Of a stretch of 64,000 nucleotides of DNA, positions 46,060 through 57,251 are shown piece after piece. The notes below the pieces were generated by a model. It was not told where the DNA came from. It ran no database searches and saw only the letters and a list, made by a program, of their open reading frames with translations. Both the position numbers and the translations under genes were made by a program. Source of the DNA: Diphasiastrum complanatum (taxonomy: Eukaryota; Streptophyta; Lycopodiopsida; Lycopodiales; Lycopodiaceae); assembly GCA_029204225.1 (NCBI GenBank), contig CM055106.1, forward strand, positions 38,278,036 to 38,342,035, written 5' to 3'. The first letter of the stretch is position 1, and every line of letters starts with the position of its first letter.

Positions 46060-46186
46060 CTCTCACTTTGCAACGCTTTTCAACTGCCTTTCAAGAAACA
46101 ATTAGGGCAGATGTGGTCCAATGAAAATGCTAGAATCGTGTTTTCTCCAGCACTACTCACATTCTAAAAATCCGAGCTGAGGAGAA

Positions 46187-46224
46187 TGTTGGATAAAGAA
46201 AGGAAAGCACCTGCTGGAGACTAG

Positions 46225-46280
<56 letters not shown>

Positions 46281-46475
46281 CAAGAAACAAGAACATTGCT
46301 GAAAAGAGTCACATACTAATTAAAAAACCAAAAGTACAAAGTTTCTTCTTCTCTGGATGATCTCTCAACTCTCTACGTGCCTCCTCCTTTATAGGAAAGA
46401 GAGGAGCATGTACATGCCAAGAAAAAAGTGCTTGGGATTGCCTCGTTGGAGTGTTTTGATTACACACATCCAACA
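46187..46475. repeat. Possible solo LTR with TGTTGGAT/ATCCAACA ends
   Basis: 289 bp bounded by perfect 8-bp inverted ends of the form common in copia LTRs, containing a (GA)n tract. No PBS or polypurine tract flanks it, and the adjoining five bases (GAGAA and ATCCC) are not a target duplication. Low certainty. Confidence 0.4.
46226..46275 (+). repeat. (GA)n microsatellite
   Basis: About 24 GA units inside the possible solo LTR. Confidence 0.97.
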
Positions 46476-46667
46476 ATCCCTACCTTAATCAAAACCTGTA
46501 ACACTAATCTAATTTTCAGATTTATTCACTCTTAGAACTTCCCACACATAAATGCTCTACAAGTACACTTGAAACTTCAAGTCATCTTTTGTACGCACTA
46601 AGTTTCCTCTCTTGCACTCTTTATACATTTACATGCCTTTGTTTTACATCGATAAACCAGAAATTAT

Positions 46668-46904
46668 TCATAATGCTACTATTTCTTCTTCTTCTTGCAC
46701 CAACTGAGCTTTGCCACAATATGTGCACTTCTCCTTATATGTCACGCTTCTGCATGCCTTTGAGAAGAGAGCAGATTCATTACTGCCACTGGTTCCAATG
46801 TTTGCATCTTCCTTGCGTAGTTCTTGCAAGAGGGGTGATTTGACAGCTTGAATGCTTGTCATTCCTGGTATGCATGCAAGAACGGAGGCCAGGGCATTAA
46901 TCGA
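46668..46904 (-). other. Unrecognised exon-like coding stretch
   Basis: Minus-strand open reading (GSINALASVLACIPGM, then TSIQAVKSPLLQELRKEDAN and further to a CTYCGKAQ segment) ending in TGA or TAA at 46668. An AG acceptor (TTTTTCACTAG) precedes it. The composition looks protein-like and it follows the exon-like stretch at 46923-47020 on the same strand, but only 18 bases separate them, too short for an intron, and phases disagree. I do not recognise the protein. Confidence 0.3.
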
Positions 46905-46922
46905 TCCTAGTGAAAAACTTAC

Positions 46923-47020
46923 AGGAATTTGGCAAGCGCATCAACAACACGTGGGTCCGTCTGCAGCAGCAGCAATAGCTTCACCATAGCAGGAGGAACA
47001 CCAAGCGGAAGTGGCAGCTT
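46923..47020 (-). other. Unrecognised exon-like stretch with GT-AG borders
   Basis: Preceded on the minus strand by GGATTGCTAG (acceptor) and followed by GTAAGT (donor). The 98 bp between read KLPLPLGVPPAMVKLL and QTDPRVVDALAKFL without a stop, ending two bases into a codon. I do not recognise the protein. It could be a true exon or chance. Confidence 0.3.
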
Positions 47021-48019
47021 CTAGCAATCCATAAACCAACTACAAACTACAACTTCAGAGTAGAAGGACAAAGATGTCCACACATCACATCTCCACTTCT
47101 AACAGACCATGCTATGACACTTGCTACAACGTGTACTGTGGCTTGATCACTTATAATGTTATTCTCATTTTGCACTAAAGGAAATAATAAAACAAATTTA
47201 AGAGAACAAGGTTTCTAAGAACAGCTACGCCCTGTACAGAACACATGGAACCTCGATTTCAAATCCCTTAGAGAAATGCAAACTACCTTCAAAAGGAGTT
47301 CAATCCATGACCGGTATGTGCAAGCAGCAAACCTCAAACATCCTGCAAACTCAGGATCCCAGTAAAAGATGAACTAATTTCAAATTCTAGCACGTTGGGA
47401 TTAAATTGACAAGACTCGGAATTGCATACCTGGACGACAGCGTTCAACTGGGAAGCTTCTCAAGCAGCAACAGATATTGTACAATTAATTGGCACTAGTC
47501 TATAGAACTTGAAGTGTACAATCTGAATGGCTTAAAATTTCTCAAAAAATTTCATCGAGCAGGAATGAAAGAAGCATCTCCAACTCCTAGGGCTTCCCAG
47601 GCACCACTGCATTGTGTCTACACTTTGAATTTGAAATCAGCGTTATAGAAGTATGGGCATTATGTAAACTCTAGCAAGGAAACCAAGTTTACACTGGTAA
47701 GCTTGAAAACATCATACCTTCCAAGAGCTTTCTAGTGAAGGAAAAGTCCAAGCCCTGTTGAATCCAACTCTGGGCATGTTTTTAACAGACATAAGAATTC
47801 AATTACCAATCCACAAGTGTTATGGAACAAACATCCTGGATCAAACTGCTGCCTGCTAAAGTTTATAGTGGACAGGACAGGACTAGTAACGAATATGGAA
47901 ACAAAAATTCTCTCTCCGAAAATGTGTGTGTGTGTATGCGTATTCGAATGCCCACCTGGAAGGAACAACAATGAAGGAGCATTTTTGGGAGGAGAACCAG
48001 CCTCGAGGGGGCAAATCAG
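47021..48019. other. Spacer, no gene recognised
   Basis: Contains a short (GT)n run at about 47923. If the flanking exon-like stretches belong to one gene this would be intron. Confidence 0.3.
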
Positions 48020-48224
48020 CGGGGAGGACTATTGTCAGGCTTCAGAAATTCGGGCACCTGTTTCATGTAATCCATCACGCTGCGCGGCTTCTCTTTTCCA
48101 TCCTCCAAATCAAAGGCGGAATGGGAAGCTGCTGCAGGTTTCTCAATATTCACATCTCCGTTTCCTTCCAAACGTGTTCCAAAGGCTTGAATTTGTCTCC
48201 TGTGGTGGGAACATCGATGTTTAG
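48020..48224 (-). other. Unrecognised exon-like coding stretch
   Basis: The minus strand reads a continuous hydrophilic peptide (RLEGNGDVNIEKPAAASHSA and KPRSVMDYMKQVPEFLKPD) ending PPR then TGA. CAG acceptors lie just upstream. GC content is higher than in the neighbouring spacer. It resembles a terminal exon, but the protein is unknown to me. Confidence 0.3.
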
Positions 48225-49496
48225 CACTGACGAGATGATCACCAGTTGTTCATTGTGACAGAGAATCAGATGAACTACTCGCCAGGACTGTGCTGATCTT
48301 ACACAAGGGGGAGAAGAATAAAGTTGCTCTTGAAAAAAGGCAAATCGAGCCAGTGTCGAAATAAGGTACTGTTGAATTGCAAAAAATCTTTTTGTTATCA
48401 GCAAGGCATACAAGTTTCTGATATGCACAGCGGCCAAAATCTGAGAATATGCAAATAAAACTGATGTTGAGGAACAAAATTGATACAAAATGTAACATAA
48501 ATAAGTTACAACTCTCGAGTTTCCCCGAATCCACAGAGGTTTAGAACCGTTTTTGCGAAGCGCAGAGGCCAAATTCTGAAAATACACACACATTCTCATG
48601 CATATATATTGAACCACGAGATAGGGCTAAGGGCATGAGCGGTGTCTGCTCAACTTTAAGGGTTGCAATGGACACCCCATAGTTTATGAAAGGCTATATA
48701 CCTTTCTTATTACCTAAAGATGCCCATGTGCAGAAATACAAGCCTCCTAGTTGAAGAAAACTGCTTAAAGGGGAGAGAGGAATTGTAGTATGACAAGACT
48801 CCAATCCATGATGATGTCCTGATGATTTGATTTTGTTTATGAAATTTTCACATAATGCATGTAGTGTGTGTATATAAAAACCTACTTCTGTATTTTCTAT
48901 AGCAGTAGTTATATAATGCTTTGGAATCGTTGGTGGAACACAACAAAGCTTAATCAAAGTGACCGTATGTAGAATGACAAGACTGTTAGCAGTGACAATG
49001 CTCTAAAATTGTAAAGGATCACTTGTACTTTGCAGGCAAGCAAATAACAACTTTCCCTCGCAGGTAGGCTCCCTCATTGGCCCCAAGTCAGAGTGCTTTT
49101 TGCTGTCTTTCAATTCAGTGGCATGTGATGCAGTTTACTCTGTTTCTTTTATTGATTTGCCATTACTCTTGATTCCTTCCAAACTTTGTAAAAGGACATC
49201 ATTTTGAATAGATAGTGCCCATTTTTTTTCTTTCAATCAAAGCCGAGAATATCAGCCTTAACTAAGTCTCCTCAATCAAGCCATATCCATTGAGGACCAA
49301 TTTGGTCTCCATCAAAGCACTGCATGAAAACCCAGCTTTTATCAACAGATGCATCATTCTTTTACTGCCTGAAAAGGTCCTCTTCAAGTAGTTAGACATT
49401 AAAAGAGCATTCAAAGGCATGACTTCATAATTATGGAATTAGTTGTCTTGAGACAAAAAAAAACACATTCCAAAAACGCTAGATGCATAATTCTAC

Positions 49497-49788
49497 CTTC
49501 CCTTGCGTACAACTTTGAAAATTCCGCGTCTTGTAAGATCTACAATGGTCGACCCTAAACGTCCTCCAACCAGCCTTCCCGTATCGAATATAAGTGCACA
49601 AGATGACCACAATTGCTCAAACTCACGAACTTCTATGGTGCTTGGTTGACCACTTAAATTAGCACTGGTCAAAGCCAATGCACCTCCAAAAGATCGAGCA
49701 ACCAGTCGAATAAAATCACTGTCAGGTATGCGTACACCAATACTCAAAAGTCCAGGATTTAAAGATTTATCCAAAAGACTGTTGTTCC
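49497..49788 (-). CDS. Exon of YrdC/Sua5-domain protein
   Basis: A 292-bp open segment on the minus strand with a TTTGATAG acceptor and a GGAAG/GTAGAA donor. It reads LNPGLLSIGVRIPDSDFIR, LALTSANLSGQPSTI, then CALIFDTGRLVGGRLGSTIV and DLTRRGIFKVVRKG. These are the C-terminal half of the YrdC/Sua5 fold, including the SANxSG motif. The family forms threonylcarbamoyl-AMP, the first step of N6-threonylcarbamoyladenosine synthesis at tRNA position 37. Plants have a nuclear gene for an organelle or cytosol form. The N-terminal nucleotide-binding half (KxRxxxxP) was not found in 49.8-51.9 kb, where retroelement DNA follows, so upstream exons are either far away or lost. The exon frame is intact. If unspliced, TAG follows at 49495. 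It could be part of a live split gene or a captured exon. Confidence 0.8.
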
Positions 49789-51544
49789 CTATCAAAGTCA
49801 AACCCCAAATAAAGTCAACGAGGCATAGAAAATTAGTTCAAATCTAGTAGATAAATTATATAAACCCACAAATACAAAAAATGTTCATGAGCCAGAGAAT
49901 TGCAATCAATTGCATAAACTTTACACTAGGGATAAGGTATGAAAGTATATAGAGCTACAGCTACTATCAAACTTACAAATTCACAGTTAGCATGCGACCT
50001 TCACTTCCATTTGCACATTGACAACCTTTTAACCAGCAAGAAACTAGAAATAAATTGAGGTAGTTTTGCTTTAGAACTACATCTTTATCCTGGTTTTAAA
50101 ACCTATGCAAGTCATTCATGTGGAAAATGGATAGGGAAAAGGAAATGGGGCAAGATCTTCGACCAAGCTGTGTGTATCAGAAACAGGGAGATTATATTAG
50201 TGGCAAGGGACAAGGTGTAGAGGCAAAATGGGTGGTAGGAGTTTTTGAGCTTTTTTTGCTTCTTTTTTTAGATTAATGATCCTGTGAAAATTTGTTCTCA
50301 GTGACTAATGCTAAGATTCACTAGAATAGAGCTAGTAGGAGCTCAATAAGTTGCTGTAGATTTTATTCTGCCATCAAACATTTCCAAGCATTCATAATAG
50401 ACTACATTAGCTATGTTTAAGTGGAGCATGCCAATTTTAGAGATTTCAGTTGTTTCTTCTTCCCAATGTTGCATGTGTAGTTTTTGCTTTCTTAGTGAGA
50501 AATAGTCTAAATCCCCTAGGTCATGGATTTTTCCACCTTTAATCACAGCTTTAGATTCCTTTGGGCTATTTTGTAATAAATTTTGTCTACTACCAACGTA
50601 GTCTAGGGTTTCTGCTCTATCTACATATGTTAGCCATGCCTTGCAAGATTAGGGACATAATATCAAAGATGAAAATAATTAAGGATGAATACTTAGATGA
50701 AGGCACATCTACTGGAGCTTGTGAATCTCAATGGCAAAAACAGGGCATTATAGTGAGTTTGAAGATTGAGAATGCAAACAATGCTAGGTTGCAGGTCATA
50801 CATATAGGTGGAGCTAAACAGGCATGAGTGTCAAGTTCTAGGCCCTCGAGACTATCAACATTAGGTGCAGAGCCCTACAGGCCATTGAGGGAAGAATGTG
50901 CATTGTTGGACATTCAACTTATAGTTCTGATACCAAATATCTGATTTGGGTGTGTGCACCCACAAGAACATTATGTGCTCTAATATTAAGCTACTAATTC
51001 AAAAAGCTCCGATGCCGTGTTGGAACATAGTCGCAAAACAAAACAATAACGGTTTACTCATAATATATACATCTGCATTACAGTCACACCCAAGCACACA
51101 CTTGTATACTTCATCAACCAAACCAAAACTAGTTGAAGATCAGCACAATTACAACAAATATCATTGTTTAGGAGCCACATGTTGTACCAAGCACAGTAGA
51201 ACACAATTGTATATTTCATCAACCACAACAAAACCAATTGAAGATGAACAATGTAGTCACTCTTGAAATCATAGTTCTCCACTAAGTTAGAATCTAGCAC
51301 GTCGAGGTAGGAGCCCACTCACACACTTCCCGGACTAACTTCTCCACCATGACATTGGGCCTGTGTGATATGTATTTTTCTTAGGTCCTCACTCTTGACA
51401 ATGGCTTATGTGATAATTTCACTGCTTCAATGACTTATCACCTAGAGAATTGACCAACTCTAGAAACTAGACCAGCAAGTCAATATACTTGTATAACCCA
51501 TGGTACATTAATGAAACAATACTAACATGGATGTACAGCATCGT
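49789..51544. other. Spacer with PBS-like site and short duplication
   Basis: No gene recognised. GTTCTGATACCA at 50924-50935 reads TGGTATCAGAAC on the minus strand, like a Met-type PBS, but the expected LTR edge TG lies six bases away. 51065-51275 contains a diverged duplication (ACTTCATCAACCA/TTTCATCAACCA, each followed by an AACCAATTGAAGAT-type block). This suggests an old, unresolved LTR element on the minus strand. Confidence 0.35.
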
Positions 51545-51968
51545 CATGTGACCGATGCAAACTACTCTTGAAGGTTGGGCCACCAACTTACATTTAACAT
51601 AGCACAGTACATTACATGGATACAAGAACTAACTAAGAAATGGATCACTGCTTTCCCTGCATGCATGAGCCTTCAAGGAAGTAATTGCAAGGACCTTCAA
51701 GCCATCAAGTATAACATATGTTGGGCCCTTCAAACAATCTTTTTCAAGATTGACACCTTCAAATACTTATATTGGGTTGTTGAGGGCATCATTTACAAGG
51801 CCTAATAGGCCATCACCTTCCTTATCATTGCCCTCCAAGCCATCAGCTTCTTCAAGTGTGCGGCACCTCCTAGTCATCTCCTTGTTAGAAATTAATGTTT
51901 ATTTGCACCCCTAATGTTGGTTTGGCCATGTCTGCGAGCTATTTTAGGGGCAGCCTCCTAGGGTCCAG
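51545..51968 (-). pseudogene. Left flank of older copia element, interrupted by family B
   Basis: This is the sequence on the other side of the family B insertion from the copia gag piece at 57252-57516. On the minus strand it should continue that gag. Translation is badly broken and only weakly gag-like, so the call rests on position and the target duplication rather than on similarity. Confidence 0.3.
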
Positions 51969-52359
51969 TGTTGAAATAAATGCCTATTTTGCCCCTTAAG
52001 GCTTGTATACTTGTAACTTGTAAGTTGTGCATAAGACATGGGGGTAAAACATTTATGTACATAGTACACCCCACTTGTGCTAATTAGGCAAGTAATAACA
52101 AATAGGTTGAGGACCCATGTGGGTTCTAGAGCTAGAATTAGCAAGACACCACCTCTATACATTACATGCTAAATGTAGCCCAAAGTTTGGAGGGGTTTCC
52201 AAGCCCTAGTACTCTTTGAATAATCATTCAAGTTGTGTGAGCTTTGAAGTCCTCTCTCTCTTGCTTTTGTGTTCTACTCCATAGCTGGTTTTTTCAAGCT
52301 TTCATAGTGTGCTTACTATGCTGTTATGATACTCCATAGCTAGGCCTTGGAATTTGTCA
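51969..52359 (+). repeat. 5' LTR of family B
   Basis: 391 bp, TGTTG start and GTCA end, immediately followed by the PBS. Contains a CCATAGCTGGTT / CCATAGCTAGGC short repeat near its end. Confidence 0.95.
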
Positions 52360-52374
52360 TGGTATCAGATCAGG
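52360..52374 (+). other. Primer binding site of family B
   Basis: TGGTATCAGATCAGG starts at the first base after the 5' LTR and is complementary at its first ten bases to the 3' end of initiator-Met tRNA. Confidence 0.9.
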
Positions 52375-52781
52375 TTATGTTGCCTGTGGTGTGGTGAAAG
52401 CTTGGACCTGTTTTGATCAGATTCCTACCATTCTTGGAGAGCAGCTTACCTTTGAGGAGGGAGCACTTTTTGTAGGGGCATCTGATCTCTGTGCTATCTG
52501 CATGGTTGGAGTACTGTTGGCAAGGGGAGTATAGGGAGCCAAAAAGTTTCTAATTTGGGACAAAAAATTTTGAGTCTTTTTGGACAGCCAGGACTGTAGG
52601 AGGGCGCTTTCTACAGTGGGGACTTCAGTGAAAGTGTTGAGTGGATCTTGGACAAGGGCTAGGACAGCCGTACAGGGGGATAGTTTCAAATCCAGAAGCT
52701 GAGGGTTATTGGGCAAGTGGCTACATACCCTAGTTGGGTGAAAACCCCAGTTTGCCTTTTGTGTTTTATTTCTATCTAGCT

Positions 52782-53519
52782 ATGTCTAGCCTTGCAGAGA
52801 GCATGCTGAGTGAAGCCAGCCAGCTTGATGGCACTAACTTTAGAATATGGAAATTCAAGATCAAGAACATTCTTGAAGACAAAGAATGTTGGAAGCTTGT
52901 GACAGGTGAGGAGCCTGTTCCAACATCTCAACTTGAACTCAAGGACTATATCAACAGAGGGGAAAAGGCACACAGGATCATCAACATGTCAGTGAGGGAT
53001 AATGTGATTCCTCTATTCAGGTCAGCCAAAGGGCCTGTGGATGCATGGCACATTCTTTGTGCATTGTATGAGACAACAAGTACAACTAGGTTTCTCTACT
53101 TGAAGAACAAGTTGTATACTCTCAGAATGGAGACAGGGGAGACAATTACTGATCATCTTACTAAGATTCAGGATATTAGATATCAGCTTTCTGTACTTGG
53201 AGAGTCTATTGCTAACAAAGACTTGGTGCCAATAGTTTTGAATAGCTTGTCATATGCTTATCAAAACTTTTTGATGATGATATTTGTGACAGAGAAGATC
53301 CCTACCTATGAAGAAGTCTATGGTCTCTTGTTACAAGAGGAGATGATGAGAGTTAATCTCCAGGAGCATGCCTTTGCTTCTAAGAAGCAAAATCCAGCCA
53401 AGGATAAGAAGAAAGGTAAAGGCAAGAACAATGGAGCACCACAAACACTTGAGCAAGGAATGGAGAACTTGCAGATGTCAGAAGCACAATCCTCCTCGAA
53501 TGCTTCTTCCACACCTTGA
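52782..53519 (+). CDS. Family B gag
   Basis: The likely start is the ATG at 52782 (MSSLAESMLSEASQLDGTNF). An upstream in-frame ATG at 52734 would add 16 hydrophobic residues not usual for gag. The UBN2-type copia gag domain follows: IWKFKIKNILEDKECW, then AWHILCALYETTS and LYLKNKLYTLRMETGETI. A Lys-rich basic tail follows. The frame ends in TGA at 53519 just before the zinc knuckle, whose first Cys is in this frame and whose last part (GHFAFECKKK) is in the next, so a small deletion has destroyed the knuckle. Confidence 0.88.
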   Translation: MSSLAESMLSEASQLDGTNFRIWKFKIKNILEDKECWKLVTGEEPVPTSQLELKDYINRGEKAHRIINMSVRDNVIPLFRSAKGPVDAWHILCALYETTSTTRFLYLKNKLYTLRMETGETITDHLTKIQDIRYQLSVLGESIANKDLVPIVLNSLSYAYQNFLMMIFVTEKIPTYEEVYGLLLQEEMMRVNLQEHAFASKKQNPAKDKKKGKGKNNGAPQTLEQGMENLQMSEAQSSSNASSTP

Positions 53520-54307
53520 AGGAAGGGGAATTGCAATTACTATATGGACACTTTGCTTTTGAGTGCAAGAAGAAGCTTGCAGAGCAAAAGAAGGGCACAA
53601 AGAAGCAGGGAGGAAATGTTGTTGAGAGTGTTGCAAGAGAGGAGCAGAGTGACATAAGGCAAGCTGAGTTATTCTCTGTTGCATTGGCCTCACAAGCCAC
53701 AACAAGTGGTTGGTACATTGACTCAGGTGCTTCAAAGCACATGACCCCTCATAGGGATTGGTTTGATACATTTGTGGGGATTTGTGATGGACAAGAGGTG
53801 TGCCTAGGTGACAACTCAACACACAAGGTCAAGGGAAAGGGCACAGTACCTATAAAGCTTCCATCAGGAGAAGTCAAAGTCATTAAGAATGTCTTATATG
53901 TATCAGGATTTGCTAAAAATCTTCTTTCAATAGGAGCTATCACTCAACAAAATATGAAAGTAGAATTTGATGCTACTTCTTGTCTTGTGTTGGACTTGAG
54001 TGATAATATGAAGGTTGTGGCAAAAGGATTGCAACAAGATAATCTATACATGTTGTACACTTCTATCCCTAGTCAGCATGCTTATACAGCAAAAGGAAGT
54101 GATGTGGATAGGTTGTGGCATGAGAGGTATGGACATCTTGGCTACCAAAGCATGCAGGTGTTGAACCAGCATCATATGGTGGAGGGGCTTCCAGTTGTTA
54201 AGCCAAGCTCTTCAGTTTGCGAGGCTTGCGCTATAAACAACAAACACATAAGGTTCCGAAGGAGAGCACCACCAGGGCAGCAGGCATACTTGACTTGGTA
54301 CATTTAG
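53516..54307 (+). pseudogene. Family B protease and GAG-pre-integrase domain
   Basis: Starts with the knuckle end GHFAFECKKK, then the protease active site WYIDSGASKHMT, then NVLYVSGFAKNLLSIGAIT and the zinc-binding GAG-pre-integrase part (RLWHERYGHLGYQSM with paired CEAC). The protease cleaves the polyprotein. The frame shifts at about 54280, where the integrase frame, starting at 54217 in another phase, takes over. The Asp and Ser of the active site are intact. Confidence 0.88.
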
Positions 54308-55302
54308 ATTTGTGGGGGCCAACCCAAACCAAATCTGCAGGGAGGGCATATTACTTTATGACCTTTATTGATGACTTCTCACGCAAGCTTTGGATTTATT
54401 TCTTGAAGTTAAAATCTGAAGCATTCAAGTACTTCCTGCATTTCAAAGTTTTGATAGAAGAACATTCAGGAAAGAAGATAAAGATGCTCAGGTCAGACGG
54501 TGGTGGAGAGTTCATTAAGACACAATTTGTGGAATTCTGCAAGGCCAATGGGATCAAAAGGCAGCTTACAGCTCCTCATACCCCTCAGCAAAACGGCGTA
54601 GCAAAGAGAAAGAACCGAACTATTGTGGAGTGTGCAAGGTGCATGCTCAAGGCAAAGGGGTTGCCCAACTCTTTTTGGGGCGAGGCAATGCACACAGCAG
54701 TGTTTCTGTTGAATAGAAGTCCAACAAAAGCTGTGGAAGGCAAGACTCTAGAGGCATTTGGGGGCATTAAGCCCAAGGTGGGCGCTTTGCGAGTGTTTGG
54801 TTGTACAGCCTATGCCCATATTCCCAAGGATAATAGGAAGAAGCTGGATGCAGAATCAGCAAAGTGTATTTTCTTGGGATACAGTGAAGAAAGCAAAGCT
54901 TACCGACTTTACGATCTTACTAGCAAGAAGAGGATCATAAGTCGAGATGTGATCTTTGAAGAAGATCAAATGCCTCCTATAGAGGAACTTGAGATGGAGG
55001 ATGGTACAAGTGAATTTGTGCCAATACTTGATGATCCACATCCATATATTGGGGAGCCTCAGGATGATCATATGAGTGATCAAGAAGAAGAATCCGAGGA
55101 GGCTAGGAAGCGGAAGGAAAGGGGCAAATCTATTGAGTCCTATTCACCGTCTTCATCACCAACTGCAAGGAAGAAGTTTCCCAAGTGGTATTGGCAAACT
55201 GTGCAGGATGGTTTGATATTGGATGAGGGAGAGAGCAGTAATCCAGGGGCTAGGAGGTCTCAAAGGCAAGCCCAGCAGCATGAACACCAGGAGACAAACT
55301 AG
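54217..55302 (+). pseudogene. Family B integrase, catalytic Glu replaced
   Basis: The integrase core has Asp in LVHLDLWGPT and Asp in MLRSDGGGEF, but the third catalytic residue reads Lys: NGVAKRKNRT instead of NGVAERKNRT, codon AAG at 54604-54606. The C-terminal landmarks VFGCTAYAHIPKDNRKKL and CIFLGYSEESKAYR are intact, followed by an acidic spacer. A TAG at 55300-55302 interrupts the frame that otherwise continues directly into RT. Without the Glu the DDE centre cannot bind its second metal, so strand transfer should fail. Confidence 0.9.
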
Positions 55303-56030
55303 GCACTTATGACTACTATTTTGGATTCACAAAATCCACATACATTCGTTGAGGCAACAGATGAGAAGGTATGGCAACATGCTATGCAAGAGGAGTACGA
55401 CTCCATTCTCAAGAATGATACATGGGATTTGGTGAAGTTACCAAAAGGGAAGCGTCCTATTGGCTGTAAGTGGTCTACAGGACCAAATACAAATCGGATG
55501 GGAGCATTGAAAAGCATAAGGCAAGGCTGGTTGCTAAAGGCTATGCACAGAAGGAGGCCTTGGACTATGATGAGACGTTTGCACCGGTAGCTAAGATGAC
55601 GTCTATCAAGTTGGTTTTAGCATTGGCTGCATTTTTTGGTTGGGAGGTCCATCAAATGGACGTGAAGAGTGCTTTTCTCAATGGACAGTTGGCTGAAGAA
55701 GTCTACATGGAACAGCCACAAGGTTTCGAGGCTAAGGGCAAGGAAACTATGGTATGCAGGCTTAAGAAGGCCTTATATGGTTTGAAGCAGAGACCCAGGG
55801 CCTGGTATAGTCGTATTGACGACTGTTTTGCCAAGGAGCAATTCATAAAGAGTCAGTTGGATTGCAACTTGTTCGTGAAGGAGGAAGATGGGAACATTGT
55901 TTTGATAGTTCTCTATGTGGATGACTTGGTCATCACGGGTAACAATGGGCAGCTTATTGAAAAGGTGAAGGCTCATTTATCAAACGAGTTCGAGATGAAG
56001 GATTTGGGTTTAATCCACTATTGTCTTGTC
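55303..56030 (+). pseudogene. Family B reverse transcriptase
   Basis: The N-terminal fingers (VWQHAMQEEYDSILKNDTWD) share the integrase frame. A frameshift at about 55475 leads into HKARLVAKGYAQKEALDYDE, VHQMDVKSAFLNGQLAEEVY and LYGLKQRPRAWY, with the catalytic YVDD at 55914-55925. A second frameshift at about 56025 precedes the RT-RNase H connection. All RT motif residues are present, so damage is limited to frame. Confidence 0.9.
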
Positions 56031-56861
56031 TTGGAGCTTTGGAAAAAGGAAAACTGTGTTCCCAAGCTAACTATGCATGTGAAGTCAGGTTCAACATGCA
56101 GGATTGCAAACATGTATCCATGCCCATTGATACTAGCAGTAAGCCATCTAGAGATGATGTCACTCCTTTTGTGGACGAGACTCTTTATAGGCAGCTTGTG
56201 GGTAGCCTGATTTATCTCACCACTACGAGACCAGACATTTCCTATGCAGTTAGTGTAGCAAGCCAGTTCATGACTTCTCCAACTGAAGCACATTGGAAAG
56301 CAGCCAAGAGGGTTTTGAGGTATGTCAAAGGGACAACCTGCTATGGGATTGAGTACACAGATGACGGAAAGCTTCAGCTTGGAAGCTTTACCGATTCGAA
56401 CTGGGCTGGTGATAGGGATGATCGCAAGTTGACCACAGGTTACACTTTCAACCTTGGTTCAGGGGCCATTTCTTGGTGCAACAAGAAACAGCCCACAGTT
56501 ACCTTATCATCGATAGAGGCTGAGTATAGGGCAGCGGCAAAAGCTACCTGCGAGGCAATATGGCTCAGGAGACTTCTTGGGGAGATGCAGATTCCACAGG
56601 ATGGTCCTACTATTCTTCAGTGTGACAGCCAGAGTTGCATCCAGCTTGCCAAAAGTCCTGTGTACCATGCTCGTACGAAGCATATTGAGGTGGATCAGCA
56701 CTTCTTACGAGAAAGATACAAAGGGGAGAAATTCAGCTCGAGTATTGTGATACCAACGATCAAGTAGCAGATATCTTTACTAAGGCACGTAGTAGAGAAA
56801 AATTTGAAAAGTTTCATAGCATGCTAGGTGTTGGTATGAACAAAATAGCCATTGAGGGGGG
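56031..56861 (+). pseudogene. Family B RNase H and polypurine tract
   Basis: The connection (LVGSLIYLTTTRPDISYAVS) leads to RNase H: TDSNWAGDRDD with the first Asp, SSIEAEYRAAAKAT with Glu, and QCDSQSCIQLA with the next Asp, then HARTKHIEVDQHFLRE. A frameshift at about 56740 precedes the terminal VADIFTKARSREKFEKFH. The last ten bases before the LTR, TTGAGGGGGG (56852-56861), form the polypurine tract from which plus-strand DNA would be primed. Confidence 0.9.
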
Positions 56862-57251
56862 TGTTGAAATGAATGCCTATTTTGCCCCTTAAGACTTGTA
56901 TACTGTAACTTGTAAGTTGTGCATAAGACATGGGGGTAAAACATTTATGTACATAGTACACCCTGCTTGTGCTAATTAGGCAAGTAATAACAAGTAGGTT
57001 GAGGACCCATGTGGGTTCTAGAGCTAGAATTAGCAAGACACCACCTCTATACATTACATGCTAAATGTAGCTCAAAGTTTGGAGGGGTTTCCACGGCCTA
57101 CTACTCTTTGAATAATCATTCAAATTGTGTGAGCTTTGAAGTCCTCTCTCTCTTGCTTTTGTGTTCTACTCCATAGCTGGTTTTTTCAAGCTTTCATAGT
57201 GTGCTTACTATGCTGTTATGATACTCCATAGCTAGGCCTTGGAATTTGTCA
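56862..57251 (+). repeat. 3' LTR of family B
   Basis: 390 bp, same TGTTG and GTCA ends as the 5' LTR, about 97 percent identical to it by eye. Confidence 0.95.

Larger units (their letters stand above)
51969..57251 (+). mobile_element. Complete Ty1/copia retrotransposon, family B
   Basis: 5.28-kb element with 5' LTR 51969-52359 and 3' LTR 56862-57251, PBS directly after the first and polypurine tract directly before the second. The flanking pentamers TCCAG and TCCAA agree at four of five bases, consistent with a target duplication. Domain order gag, protease, integrase, RT, RNase H is that of copia. LTRs differ by about ten substitutions and one indel in 390 bp (about 97 percent identity by eye), so insertion is fairly recent. 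The reading frame is nevertheless broken at least five times, and integrase has lost its catalytic Glu, so it was probably mobilised in trans or decayed after insertion. It lies inside the gag of an older minus-strand relative. Confidence 0.93.

Noticed and set aside
49020-49100. Short minus-strand peptide (GAYLRGKVVICLPAK) as a YrdC downstream exon
   Set aside because: Too short, no acceptor at its start, and not similar to the YrdC C-terminus.
52417-52716. 99-codon minus-strand open frame in family B
   Set aside because: Antisense shadow of the leader between PBS and gag, no domain.
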